A stretch of 64,000 nucleotides of DNA from Vibrio sp. 10N.286.49.B3 (GTDB lineage: Bacteria > Pseudomonadota > Gammaproteobacteria > Enterobacterales > Vibrionaceae): positions 37,586-101,585 of the forward strand of contig NZ_MCUV01000008.1 of the NCBI RefSeq assembly GCF_002873395.1. The letters run 5' to 3'. The translations under genes and the position numbers were made by a program. Below the pieces are notes generated by a model. It searched no databases, had not been told where the DNA came from, and saw only the letters and a list, made by a program, of their open reading frames with translations. Below, in pieces: positions 9,126 through 16,585 of this stretch (the stretch's first letter is position 1; each line of letters starts with the position of its first letter).

Positions 9126-10208
9126 CTAGTTGCTATTCTGGAAGGTACCAATGTCTAGAACTTGTCGCTTGATACGGTATCGGCAAATAAAGTTCCAATT
9201 CCAGGATGGGTCATATTTATGGCATAAGCCCCATTCTAAACCTGGTTCGAGTGTTGAATCGAATTCTTCTGAACGGAAGATCCCCAACGCTTCAGGTGCG
9301 CCTTTAATGTAAGACATAATTTCGAAATTTATGCCATCTTTTGCCCACTGAATAGTATTTTTTTCAGGGCCATCAGTCGTGATCAATGACGCGATACCAC
9401 CATTGTAGTGCCACACAGCTACTTCGTGACCACTATTAGATATTGGGTTGTACTCGGATTTGATGTATGGGCCAAGGATATGATCAGCAATCGCTACACC
9501 GTGCTTAATTTCACGGCCACCCATGTTCATTTCTTCGCCCATCGTTTCACCTTTGTAGTACAGGTAAAATTTATTGTCGAAGAACATTAGACATGGATCG
9601 TGCACTTTGTGGCTATCAAAGCTGCCTTTTGATTTAACAATAAATCGGTTGTCTTCATCACCTTGCCATTCGCCATCTTTTGAAGGACTTAAGATTGGTG
9701 CATCGGTTTTGGTCCAAGGTCCAAATGGACTGTCTGCCCATGCCATTGCGATTTCTTCATATTGTCGGTTGGTGTAAGGGGATTTGACCGTTTGGTAAAC
9801 AAGATAGTACTTACCTTCATGAGCGAGGACTTCAGGAGTAAATACAGCACGATCATCGTATTCTCCAGGCTTACCTGCTTGAATGGCTGGGCCGTGCTCT
9901 TTCCAGGTGGTGCCGTCCTTTGAACTGGCATGCCATACTTCCGTTAGATCCCAAGGAAACACTTTGTCCTTGATGTCACCAGTAAACCCGATTGTTTCAC
10001 CTTCGCCCTTTGTGTACCAACAATGATAGGTATTGTTGACTTTAATAACCGCTGTCGGGTCTCTGCGAATGACGCCATCTTCAAACTCAAAGTCGCCTTT
10101 AAGATCGATGACATCGAACTCGACCATCCACTCTGGCCCTTTTTTATCATAGCCTAACTCGATAGCGCGACGGCTCGCGAGGCTGAGTTTTTTTCCTGAA
10201 TTGTCCAT
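9126..10208 (-). CDS. GH117 alpha-1,3-(3,6-anhydro)-L-galactosidase (neoagarobiose hydrolase)
   Basis: A five-bladed propeller glycosidase of family GH117 that releases 3,6-anhydro-L-galactose from the non-reducing end of neoagaro-oligosaccharides. The family's N-terminal SxAxxR motif is present as SLASRR (S9, A11, R14), which helps domain-swapped dimerisation. Candidate catalytic acids lie in RRDPTAV (D50) and VHDPCLMFF, and the active-site histidine in [11 protein letters not shown] start it at 10208 because that ATG follows a good AGAGGT ribosome site and gives 360 residues, the family length; the open frame extends to 10313 but adds 35 residues without family character. There is no signal peptide, so it works on imported sugars. 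Upstream lies the regulatory region shared with 10665. Confidence 0.92.
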   Translation of the reverse strand: MDNSGKKLSLASRRAIELGYDKKGPEWMVEFDVIDLKGDFEFEDGVIRRDPTAVIKVNNTYHCWYTKGEGETIGFTGDIKDKVFPWDLTEVWHASSKDGTTWKEHGPAIQAGKPGEYDDRAVFTPEVLAHEGKYYLVYQTVKSPYTNRQYEEIAMAWADSPFGPWTKTDAPILSPSKDGEWQGDEDNRFIVKSKGSFDSHKVHDPCLMFFDNKFYLYYKGETMGEEMNMGGREIKHGVAIADHILGPYIKSEYNPISNSGHEVAVWHYNGGIASLITTDGPEKNTIQWAKDGINFEIMSYIKGAPEALGIFRSEEFDSTLEPGLEWGLCHKYDPSWNWNFICRYRIKRQVLDIGTFQNSN

Positions 10209-10482
10209 ATCTACCTCTAAGAATAATGTTAAATCTTCGGCAAAGGTAAACCAGTTTTGAATTTGGTGCAATGAGTAGTCGGCAGGAGAGATAAGTTGCG
10301 TGACAAGGCGCACGTAATTATTTACAACGGAGTATAACTACGCCTATATGCAGTATGCGTTAGCAAGGTAATGCTTTTAAAACCGAATTAAGCGTAGCTA
10401 TGGGGATGCAGCCTAATAATTCGTATCATGATGATAAATAAATACGCATGATAATCAAAATGCTTAGGACAAATAATGATCA

Positions 10483-10496
10483 ATTGGTTTTCCAAT
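10483..10496. promoter_or_regulatory. Putative GntR/UxuR-type operator
   Basis: ATTGGTTTTCCAAT, a perfect match to the cluster consensus. The flanking context (AATTGG...CCAATGTG) is shared with the site at 2729-2742. Confidence 0.6.
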
Positions 10497-10516
10497 GTGC
10501 CGTTTTTGGTGATCCA

Positions 10517-10532
10517 CGTGATTGCGATCACT
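10517..10532. promoter_or_regulatory. Putative CRP site
   Basis: CGTGA-TTGCGA-TCACT is a symmetrical match to TGTGA-N6-TCACA. It sits between the two operators, as expected for a promoter under both catabolite activation and specific repression. Confidence 0.65.
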
Positions 10533-10568
10533 GAAATATATCAAGCAATCCATTATAAATAATAGCTA

Positions 10569-10580
10569 TTGGTTAACCAA
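10569..10580. promoter_or_regulatory. Putative GntR/UxuR-type operator
   Basis: TTGGTTAACCAA is a perfect 12-bp palindrome, the best copy of the operator half-site arrangement in the window. It lies 85 bp upstream of the Ldh2 copy 2 start. Confidence 0.6.
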
Positions 10581-10664
10581 GAGGTGATTTACGTTTTTAG
10601 AAAGATGATAAATACCGCCTGTTAGTGAATAACACGACTTAATACACAGTTTTAAGAGGCAAAT

Positions 10665-11672
10665 ATGAGAACAGTTAGGGTAAAAGAAGAAGCGTTGAGA
10701 GCCATGGCAACTCAAAAGCTTGTAGGTGCAGGGTTTTCTGCACTGGATGCAAAGTGTGTGACCGATGTTCTGATATACGCTGACCTAACTGGTGTTCACT
10801 CTCATGGTGTTATGCGGGTTGAGCATTATTGTCAGCGAGTCATGGCTAGTGGGTTGAATGCGGCGGCTGAGCATCAGCTTGAAGCTATATCACCTTCTGT
10901 GGGTATATTGGATGCCAATGATGGCTTAGGACATCCTGCCCTCGCGGCTGCGACTAAGCACGCCATCGAGATGGCTAGTGATACTGGACTTGGATTTGTT
11001 AGTATCAAAAAAGCCTCACACTGTGGTGCGCTTTCTTATTTTATGAATATGGCAACAGATGCTGGGATGATTGGGCTTGGTATGACTCAAACTGATGCTT
11101 GCATGGCCCCCCATGGTGGGGGAGAACGATTCTTGGGGACGAACCCAATAGCGTTTGGTTTTCCTGTGGAAGGGAGTCATCCAATGATTATCGATATGGC
11201 GACCAGCGCGACGGCTTTTGGAAAGTTGTTGCACGCGAAAGAGACGGGTAGTGAAATTCCGCTCGGGGTGGCTATTGATGTCGATGGTAACGAAACTACA
11301 GACCCACATAAAGTGGAGAGTTTATTACCTTTTGGCGGTCATAAAGGTTCCGGTATTGCATTGGCAATTGATGCCTTGACTGGGATATTGATGGGGGCCA
11401 ATTACGGTAATAACATTGTTGGAATGTACAGCGATTATGACAAAATGCGAGAGTTAGCAAGCCTGGTCATCGTAATAAACCCGGAATTTTTTGGTAATCC
11501 GTTATTTTCTCATACTATGGCTTCAATGATAGGTGAATTAAGAGCCGTAACACCTGCACCTGGTTTTGATAAAGTACTTGCTCCTAATGATCCTCAAATG
11601 GATTACAAGTTAGATTGTTTAGAACATGGAGTTCCTGTCGCAGGGGGGGTATACGAGTTTCTCACCAGCTAG
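10665..11672 (+). CDS. Ldh2/malate-lactate dehydrogenase-family oxidoreductase, copy 2
   Basis: 335 residues, a clear paralog of the protein at 5345-6352. It shares DLTGVHSHGVMRVEHYC, SHCGALSYF, RFLGTNPIAFGFPVEG, HKGSGIALAIDALTG and an identical length. The start follows TTAAGAGGCAAAT, a good ribosome site. It stands alone between a regulated promoter region and a terminator at 11694. Either the two copies act on different keto sugar acids in the galactan pathway, or one duplicates the other under separate control. Family assignment is secure. Substrate is unknown; diketo-deoxy-galactonate is a reasonable guess from context. Confidence 0.82.
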   Translation: MRTVRVKEEALRAMATQKLVGAGFSALDAKCVTDVLIYADLTGVHSHGVMRVEHYCQRVMASGLNAAAEHQLEAISPSVGILDANDGLGHPALAAATKHAIEMASDTGLGFVSIKKASHCGALSYFMNMATDAGMIGLGMTQTDACMAPHGGGERFLGTNPIAFGFPVEGSHPMIIDMATSATAFGKLLHAKETGSEIPLGVAIDVDGNETTDPHKVESLLPFGGHKGSGIALAIDALTGILMGANYGNNIVGMYSDYDKMRELASLVIVINPEFFGNPLFSHTMASMIGELRAVTPAPGFDKVLAPNDPQMDYKLDCLEHGVPVAGGVYEFLTS

Positions 11673-11693
11673 AATCCGTTATTATTTGCGACA

Positions 11694-11728
11694 AGGTGAG
11701 CTTTGATTTTCATAGCTCACCTTTTTTT
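11694..11728 (+). terminator. Rho-independent terminator
   Basis: Stem AGGTGAGCT/AGCTCACCT with an 11-nt loop, running into seven T residues. It directly follows the copy 2 dehydrogenase gene. Confidence 0.88.
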
Positions 11729-11857
11729 GTTTGTAATATTAATATTTATTTTATTCTGTCTTATTGAACGAACCTGTTTTGTGGTAGATCAAATGCTATA
11801 GCTATATTTTATAGACGATAGATCTTAGCTTAAACGCAAGGTCTAATCCCACCCCCT

Positions 11858-11871
11858 ATGGTTGACCAAAT
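11858..11871. promoter_or_regulatory. Putative GntR/UxuR-type operator (permease promoter, site 1)
   Basis: ATGGTTGACCAAAT, close to ATTGGTTNNCCAAT. Its centre is exactly 20 bp from that of the second copy at 11878, two helical turns, so both would face the same side of the DNA. Confidence 0.5.
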
Positions 11872-11877
11872 CTAATT

Positions 11878-11891
11878 ATTAGTTATCCAAT
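11878..11891. promoter_or_regulatory. Putative GntR/UxuR-type operator (permease promoter, site 2)
   Basis: ATTAGTTATCCAAT, one mismatch in the outer half-site relative to ATTGGTTNNCCAAT. It lies just upstream of the CRP-like site at 11901. Confidence 0.45.
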
Positions 11892-11900
11892 ATCGCAAAG

Positions 11901-11916
11901 TGTTACACCTGTCACT
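11901..11916. promoter_or_regulatory. Putative CRP site upstream of the permease
   Basis: TGTTA-CACCTG-TCACT, the same form as the site at 2700. The remainder of the 11729-12005 intergenic region holds no gene I can support. Confidence 0.5.
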
Positions 11917-12005
11917 GAATATTCATATGTCACTCTGTAGTATCACGACTAGATATTTTGAAGCTAGTCAAAGTAGTGACTATTTAGGTATATAACGGAG
12001 TAAAT

Positions 12006-13277
12006 ATGAAAACCGATTCGAATAAAGTGGCGATGGGAAAAATCTGCCTTATGTACTTCTTTTATAATTTTTTTTGGTCCTTGAGTTCCGGTTCACTATT
12101 CGCAGTGTGGTTGAACGACACTGTTGGTATTGACGGATCACAAATAGGTGTTTTATTTGGACTGCAAACTGGTATTGCAGTTTTATTTAAGCCTGCTATG
12201 GGTTACATCATGGATAAGTTAGGTCTTAAGAAAAACTTACTTTATTTCATTTCACTTCTCAGTGTGTTAATCGGTCCATTCTATATTTATGTGTATGGTC
12301 CTTTATTGAGTAATGACTCCACATTCATTGCAGGTATTATTTTAGGATCTGTTTATTTAGGTATGCTGTTTCAAGCGGGTAGCGGTGTAATAGCATCTTA
12401 TTCTGATCGATTTGCTCGTTGTCACAATAATGATTTTGGCTTAGTAAATGGTTTTGGTATTGCAGCGTGGGGCGCATCAGCAATTCTTGCAGGTTATCTT
12501 TATAACATCAATCCAGACTTGATTTTTGTGGCGTGTAGTGTTGCCGCACTACTTATGTTGTTTTTTGCTTACTCTTTGCGTGTGGGTCACTTGGATGAAG
12601 TGGATAACGAAGTATTATCTGCTGAAAAAATAAAAAAAGAAGATGTAATAAAGTTACTTAAAAACAAGAAGATGTGGGCATTTATGACTTATGCTGGCAC
12701 CATCTCGGTTGTTTTCTGGACGTCAATGACACAGTTTACTCGTTACTTCATTAGCTTCTTCCCTACGCAAGAAGAGGGCATAACGTTTAGTTCAAATATG
12801 GACGGTATTACTGCTATTTTCTTATTTATTGTGAGTGCCAGTGTGCCTTTCATTATTAAGAAAATTGGTGCAAAAGGTAGTTTGCTTCTTACTGCTGTTG
12901 GTATTACATCATTCCTGCTAATGATTGGCTTTGCAGGGTTAGGTGAAAAGAATCTTTATCTTGCGATCGTAGCTAAACTATTATTTGGCATTGTTAATCC
13001 ACTACTTATCGTATCCGTCTTTGCTTATATTGCAGAGCAGTTTGATAAAAAAGTTAACTCTTTCACTTACATGTTTGGTTTTCAAGTTATCAATAACCTA
13101 ATGACAGCAATTGCTGCTCCAGTCATGGGGACTATGTACGATGCGCACGGCTTCCCAATGAGTTATATCTATTTTGGCGTATTTTCAGCTATTGCAACTG
13201 TTTTAGCGATATTCACTCTAAGTTCATCAAAAAAAGTCGTTGAGCGAGAAGAAGTGCAAGAACCTATCCAAGCGTAA
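12006..13277 (+). CDS. LacY-type MFS oligosaccharide:H+ symporter
   Basis: A 423-residue integral membrane protein with about 12 hydrophobic helices and the family layout of the oligosaccharide:H+ symporters (LacY, RafB, CscB). The N-terminal MYFFYNFFWSLSSGSLF helix, the FKPAMGYIMDKLGLKK loop (MFS motif A region) and the charged central loop near residue 200 separating two six-helix halves are visible. It probably imports neoagarobiose or a related galactoside into the cytoplasm, where GH117 and GH2 have no signal peptides and must act. The promoter has two operators and a CRP-like site. A small P-loop protein follows 24 nt downstream in the same direction. Confidence 0.82.
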   Translation: MKTDSNKVAMGKICLMYFFYNFFWSLSSGSLFAVWLNDTVGIDGSQIGVLFGLQTGIAVLFKPAMGYIMDKLGLKKNLLYFISLLSVLIGPFYIYVYGPLLSNDSTFIAGIILGSVYLGMLFQAGSGVIASYSDRFARCHNNDFGLVNGFGIAAWGASAILAGYLYNINPDLIFVACSVAALLMLFFAYSLRVGHLDEVDNEVLSAEKIKKEDVIKLLKNKKMWAFMTYAGTISVVFWTSMTQFTRYFISFFPTQEEGITFSSNMDGITAIFLFIVSASVPFIIKKIGAKGSLLLTAVGITSFLLMIGFAGLGEKNLYLAIVAKLLFGIVNPLLIVSVFAYIAEQFDKKVNSFTYMFGFQVINNLMTAIAAPVMGTMYDAHGFPMSYIYFGVFSAIATVLAIFTLSSSKKVVEREEVQEPIQA

Positions 13278-13300
13278 ATTATCAATCTGGAGTAATAACA

Positions 13301-13702
13301 ATGAAAATTCTATATATTGTTCGTGGCCCATTTGGTACTGGTAAAACAGAATTTGCCAACACGATTAGTGAAAATGTTGTTTCTTGCTGGGACTATTATG
13401 CAAGATATGGTAAAAATAAATATGATGAAAAATTAAAGAGTCATGCTGATGAATATTGTAGGGAATCGGTATTAAATTTAATGCAAGAAAATGTTGATAA
13501 AATTGTTGTTACTAATTCATTCTCTAAAAATAGTGACTTAGATTATTTTTACCAAATATCTAAAAATCATGGCTACGATGTATTTAGCCTTTTTATGGAT
13601 AACAAAGATTCAACTAAATATAAACGTGATGCACCTGAAGATGTTGTTCTTAAACAAATAATTAATCTTAAGAATAACATTGCATTTCATCAAAGCTTCT
13701 AG
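13301..13702 (+). CDS. Small P-loop protein resembling N4BP2/polynucleotide-kinase-type kinases
   Basis: A 133-residue protein with Walker A at the very N-terminus (RGPFGTGKTEFA, residues 8-19). Next come a WDYY segment where the family has an acidic residue, HADEYC (the ah.yC helix), an IVVTNSF strand corresponding to the family's VDNT strand, and a C-terminal DAPEDVVLKQI helix. This order matches the AAA_33/N4BP2-like P-loop kinases related to T4 polynucleotide kinase. It is probably co-transcribed with the permease, where one would expect a sugar-modifying enzyme. Its substrate is unknown, and a nucleotide, nucleic acid or sugar could fit. It is followed by a palindrome (13739-13775). Confidence 0.6.
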   Translation: MKILYIVRGPFGTGKTEFANTISENVVSCWDYYARYGKNKYDEKLKSHADEYCRESVLNLMQENVDKIVVTNSFSKNSDLDYFYQISKNHGYDVFSLFMDNKDSTKYKRDAPEDVVLKQIINLKNNIAFHQSF

Positions 13703-14032
13703 TATTTAATCACTTAATATTTATTCTTTTCAGATTGAGTCATAGTTCCTTCCATTATTTAGAGGGGACTATGACAAAGAAACAGTATTATTAGAACGTA
13801 TACTTATTGTTAACTACATACATGAAGTATATTACCTTGTGCTCTTCGACCTATATATCTCAAAGTTAGGTTGTTTAACACAACGCTTATTAAGCGTTAT
13901 AATGAATTCAATCATTATTGTGCGTTATTTCCTGCTTCCCACTATTGTTGAGCGGTGGGATGGGTTTCATGTGTGGAATCTGAACAAATTATTTTATCAG
14001 GCATCAGCAGACGTAAGCTAATAGATATGGGA
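13703..14032. other. Intergenic region with a palindrome
   Basis: 330 bp between converging genes. At 13739-13775 an inverted repeat GTCATAGT/ACTATGAC with extra pairing CC/GG could end transcription, though it lacks a T run. The short frames here show no coding character. Confidence 0.5.
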
Positions 14033-14617
14033 CTATTGTCGTTCTTTATTGAGTAATATTTTCTTACGCTCCAGTCCCCATCGATAGCCTCCTAAAGAAC
14101 CATCACTTCTCATGACTCGGTGACAAGGAATGAGAACCCCAATCGGATTTTTACCACAGGCAGTGCCAACAGCTCGAACTGCTTTGGGGTTGTTGATGTG
14201 GGCAGCAACTTCTCCATAGCTCATGACAGTCCCTTCTTTAATGGTTAGCAAAAACTGCCATACCTTAAACTGAAATTCTGTCCCTACAATATCCAGTGGT
14301 ATATCGGGTCTAGCTGCACCTTGAGTGATATGCTCATCAAGTTCTATCATCCAAGTATAGAGTTCAGGAGTATCTCGCGAAGCGGTGAATATGAGTTTTG
14401 CATAAGGAAACTCTGCAGATAAAAGGCTAAGCAAAGTATCTTGAGTGTCTGCAAATTGTACTGAGCATACCCCCTTATTCGTTGTTGCCATTACCATGTG
14501 CCCAAATATGGACTCACGAGTGGCATAATGGATCACTTCATCTTTAATACTTGAGCGATAGGTGTGGGTAGACACGCCTAACTCTCTTACTGTCTCACTG
14601 TCTGATTGTTCGGACAT
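14033..14617 (-). CDS. ogt: Methylated-DNA-protein cysteine methyltransferase
   Basis: A 194-residue DNA repair protein that takes the methyl group from O6-methylguanine onto its own cysteine. The active site is IPCHRV, followed by GSLGGYRWGLERKK. The DNA-binding segment is FQFKVWQFLL...GTVMSYGEVA with the arginine finger in KAVRAVGTAC. The N-terminal half resembles the C-terminal part of Ada, so it could be labelled ogt or an Ada-like methyltransferase without the Ada activator domain. It is transcribed divergently from modA. There is no clear link to its neighbours. Confidence 0.93.
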   Translation of the reverse strand: MSEQSDSETVRELGVSTHTYRSSIKDEVIHYATRESIFGHMVMATTNKGVCSVQFADTQDTLLSLLSAEFPYAKLIFTASRDTPELYTWMIELDEHITQGAARPDIPLDIVGTEFQFKVWQFLLTIKEGTVMSYGEVAAHINNPKAVRAVGTACGKNPIGVLIPCHRVMRSDGSLGGYRWGLERKKILLNKERQ

Positions 14618-14880
14618 AATATACTCACAGTTTAATTCTAATAGAGCAACCTCAGCACATTTAGGTTGATGGTATGACCTGATTTTGCGGAATACGCTTT
14701 AGTCTTGACTGATCCGCTACTTTAATATGGCGCAACTTTGAACAATTTTAAAGTTATCGTTCTGATTACTAATTCATGTACGAGTTGAATTTATCCATCA
14801 ATGATCTGCAAGATATTGGTCTATAGGCCACTAATTTCCTACGTTATGTTTACTCCCCCCCATATTGATGGCGCTGTGAT

Positions 14881-14896
14881 TGTCCGTTGTACGACA
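14881..14896 (+). promoter_or_regulatory. Candidate NifA upstream activator site for modA
   Basis: TGTCCGTTGTACGACA fits the NifA enhancer consensus TGT-N10-ACA. It lies 94 bp upstream of the -24 element, within the usual range, and resembles the matching site upstream of nifQ (TGTTCGGTTTACGACA). Confidence 0.6.
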
Positions 14897-14989
14897 AAAT
14901 GTCAGTTAATCACTCGTTTACTGCGCTCTAAATATAACTATTTAAGTTTAAGCTATTGATTTTAAGTATTTTTAATTGCTAGTTTGCGT

Positions 14990-15005
14990 TGGCTCACTCT
15001 TTGCA
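14990..15005 (+). promoter_or_regulatory. Candidate sigma-54 (-24/-12) promoter of modABC
   Basis: TGGCTCACTCTTTGCA against the consensus TGGCACGNNNNTTGCW. Both invariant GG and GC doublets are present with exactly ten bases between them, and 10 of 12 defined positions match. It would start transcription about 95 bp upstream of modA. Confidence 0.65.
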
Positions 15006-15111
15006 GCTTATTCTAAATATTGATAGCGAAGGTAGGTGTAATTGAAGGTTTTTTTTTTGTGTGGTTACGCTCTTAAGTGAAAATATCTTTACCTATAACA
15101 GTGCAGAGTGA

Positions 15112-15852
15112 ATGTTTTATATGAAAAAAATATTATTAATAAGTGCGTTATGTGTTTTCCCTGTACATGCCAATGTGCTAGTTGCGGTGGCAAACAACTT
15201 CTACCTACCATCTCAAAAGCTTGTCGAGGCATTTGAAAAGAAGACCGGTGAAAAGGTTGAAATTAGCACAGGATCAACAGGGCAACTTTATGCGCAGATA
15301 AAAAATGGTGCACCGTTTGATATTTTTCTCGCAGCGGATCAAGCAAGACCAAAAGCTTTACACGACGAAGGTTTGTCATTTGAACCGAAAACCTATGCTC
15401 AAGGCGTCTTAGTTCTGTGGTCTCCACAAGCGGATTTAGTCGATAGTCAAGGGGATGTGCTTGCCGGTGAGGACTACACCTACATTGCTGTTGCAGACCC
15501 TAAGTTAGCCCCTTATGGTGCGGCAGCGATGGAGGCGCTGGATCATATGGGCGTTCAAGAAGCGGTGACATCAAGGCAAGTTGTTGGTAAGGGTTTAAAC
15601 GCGACTTATCAATATGTTGATAGTGGTAATGCCCAACTCGGTTTTTTAGCCTATTCACAGGTGATTGCTAAGGTTAAGCAAAATCAGGGTTCATTTTGGA
15701 AAGTGCCAGAGGATTACTATCGACCAATCTTGCAAGATGCTGTGTTAATCAAAACGGCAGCAGATAATAGTCAAGCGGTGGCATTTATGGATTATTTATA
15801 TTCAGATGAAGGACGAAAACTAATATCAGACTATGGCTACAGTGTGCAGTAA
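15112..15852 (+). CDS. modA: Molybdate ABC transporter, periplasmic binding protein
   Basis: A 246-residue periplasmic protein with an N-terminal signal peptide ending in PVHA. The mature part starts VLVAVANNFYLPSQKL and contains the oxyanion-binding serine region GSTGQLYAQI and FDIFLAADQARPKAL, both typical of ModA. A start at 15121 is also possible, but the 15112 ATG has the better-placed GCAGAGTGA ribosome site. It is first of modABC; modB follows after 55 nt. The upstream sigma-54-type promoter and TGT-N10-ACA site suggest control by nitrogen-fixation regulators instead of, or besides, ModE. It delivers molybdate to ModB/ModC. Confidence 0.93.
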   Translation: MFYMKKILLISALCVFPVHANVLVAVANNFYLPSQKLVEAFEKKTGEKVEISTGSTGQLYAQIKNGAPFDIFLAADQARPKALHDEGLSFEPKTYAQGVLVLWSPQADLVDSQGDVLAGEDYTYIAVADPKLAPYGAAAMEALDHMGVQEAVTSRQVVGKGLNATYQYVDSGNAQLGFLAYSQVIAKVKQNQGSFWKVPEDYYRPILQDAVLIKTAADNSQAVAFMDYLYSDEGRKLISDYGYSVQ

Positions 15853-15907
15853 ACCTTAAGGCTGAATCAAGGTAGATCATTGCTCATCATGCATCAGAGA
15901 GGAAGGT

Positions 15908-16585
15908 ATGGATTGGAGTGTCGTTTCATTAACATTAAAACTCGCATGTACGGTAACTGCGGTGTTGCTGTTGATTGCAACACCGATAGCATGGTGGTTG
16001 TCGCAGACATCATCAAAGTGGAAGGGAGTTGTTTCAACAATATGCACTATGCCAATGGTGTTACCCCCAACGGTATTAGGTTTTTATCTACTGGTTTTGA
16101 TGGGGCCAAATGGACCACTTGATGCAGTTTTTAACTCGATGGGCATTCCAAGGCTCCCTTTTTCATTTATAGGAATAGTCATCGCCTGCACCGTCCACTC
16201 TCTTCCTTTTGTAGTTCAGCCTCTGGAAAATAGTTTTAAAGCGATAGGTAAGGGTCCTTTAGAGGCAGCTGCGACATTGCGCTGCCCACCACTTAATGTC
16301 TTCTTTGAGGTGGCAGTACCGTTGGCATGGCCTGGCATATTAAGTGCCGCAATCATGGGTTTTTGTCATACCCTCGGTGAGTTTGGTGTTGTTTTGATGG
16401 TTGGAGGAAATATTCCTGGTCAAACTCGGGTTCTATCTGTAGCCATTTATAGCCATGTAGAGGCAATGGAATATGGACAGGCACATCTACTAGCCGGTGG
16501 ATTAGTGTTAATTTCGATGCTTGCATTATTAATGATTCATGCCATACAAAGCTATGGTTCGCAGTTACGAGAGGAGCGAGCATGA
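15908..16585 (+). CDS. modB: Molybdate ABC transporter permease
   Basis: A 225-residue inner-membrane permease with five or six hydrophobic helices. The ABC permease EAA loop is EAAATLRCPPLNVFFEVAVPLAWPG in part (EAAATLRCP near residue 119), which docks on ModC. PMVLPPTVLGFYLL and FCHTLGEFGVVLMVGGN are typical ModB segments. The ATG of modC overlaps the modB stop (ATGA), indicating translational coupling. The start follows AGAGAGGAAGGT, a strong ribosome site. Confidence 0.93.
   Translation: MDWSVVSLTLKLACTVTAVLLLIATPIAWWLSQTSSKWKGVVSTICTMPMVLPPTVLGFYLLVLMGPNGPLDAVFNSMGIPRLPFSFIGIVIACTVHSLPFVVQPLENSFKAIGKGPLEAAATLRCPPLNVFFEVAVPLAWPGILSAAIMGFCHTLGEFGVVLMVGGNIPGQTRVLSVAIYSHVEAMEYGQAHLLAGGLVLISMLALLMIHAIQSYGSQLREERA

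Larger units (their letters stand above)
10209..10664. other. Divergent control region between GH117 and Ldh2 copy 2
   Basis: 456 bp without a convincing gene. It holds two operators (10483-10496, 10569-10580) and a CRP-like site (10517-10532), each listed separately. The upstream reach of the GH117 frame into it is probably untranslated. Confidence 0.7.
14618..15111. other. Control region between ogt and modA
   Basis: 494 bp without a gene. It contains a TGT-N10-ACA element (14881-14896) and a -24/-12 promoter element (14990-15005), both listed separately. I looked for a ModE operator (TATATA-type dyad) and saw no good match. Confidence 0.6.

Noticed and set aside
14891..14905. GACAAAATGTC near the modA control region
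   Set aside because: The centre has three bases only, so it does not fit GACA-N5-TGTC; the region is better explained by the TGT-N10-ACA element.
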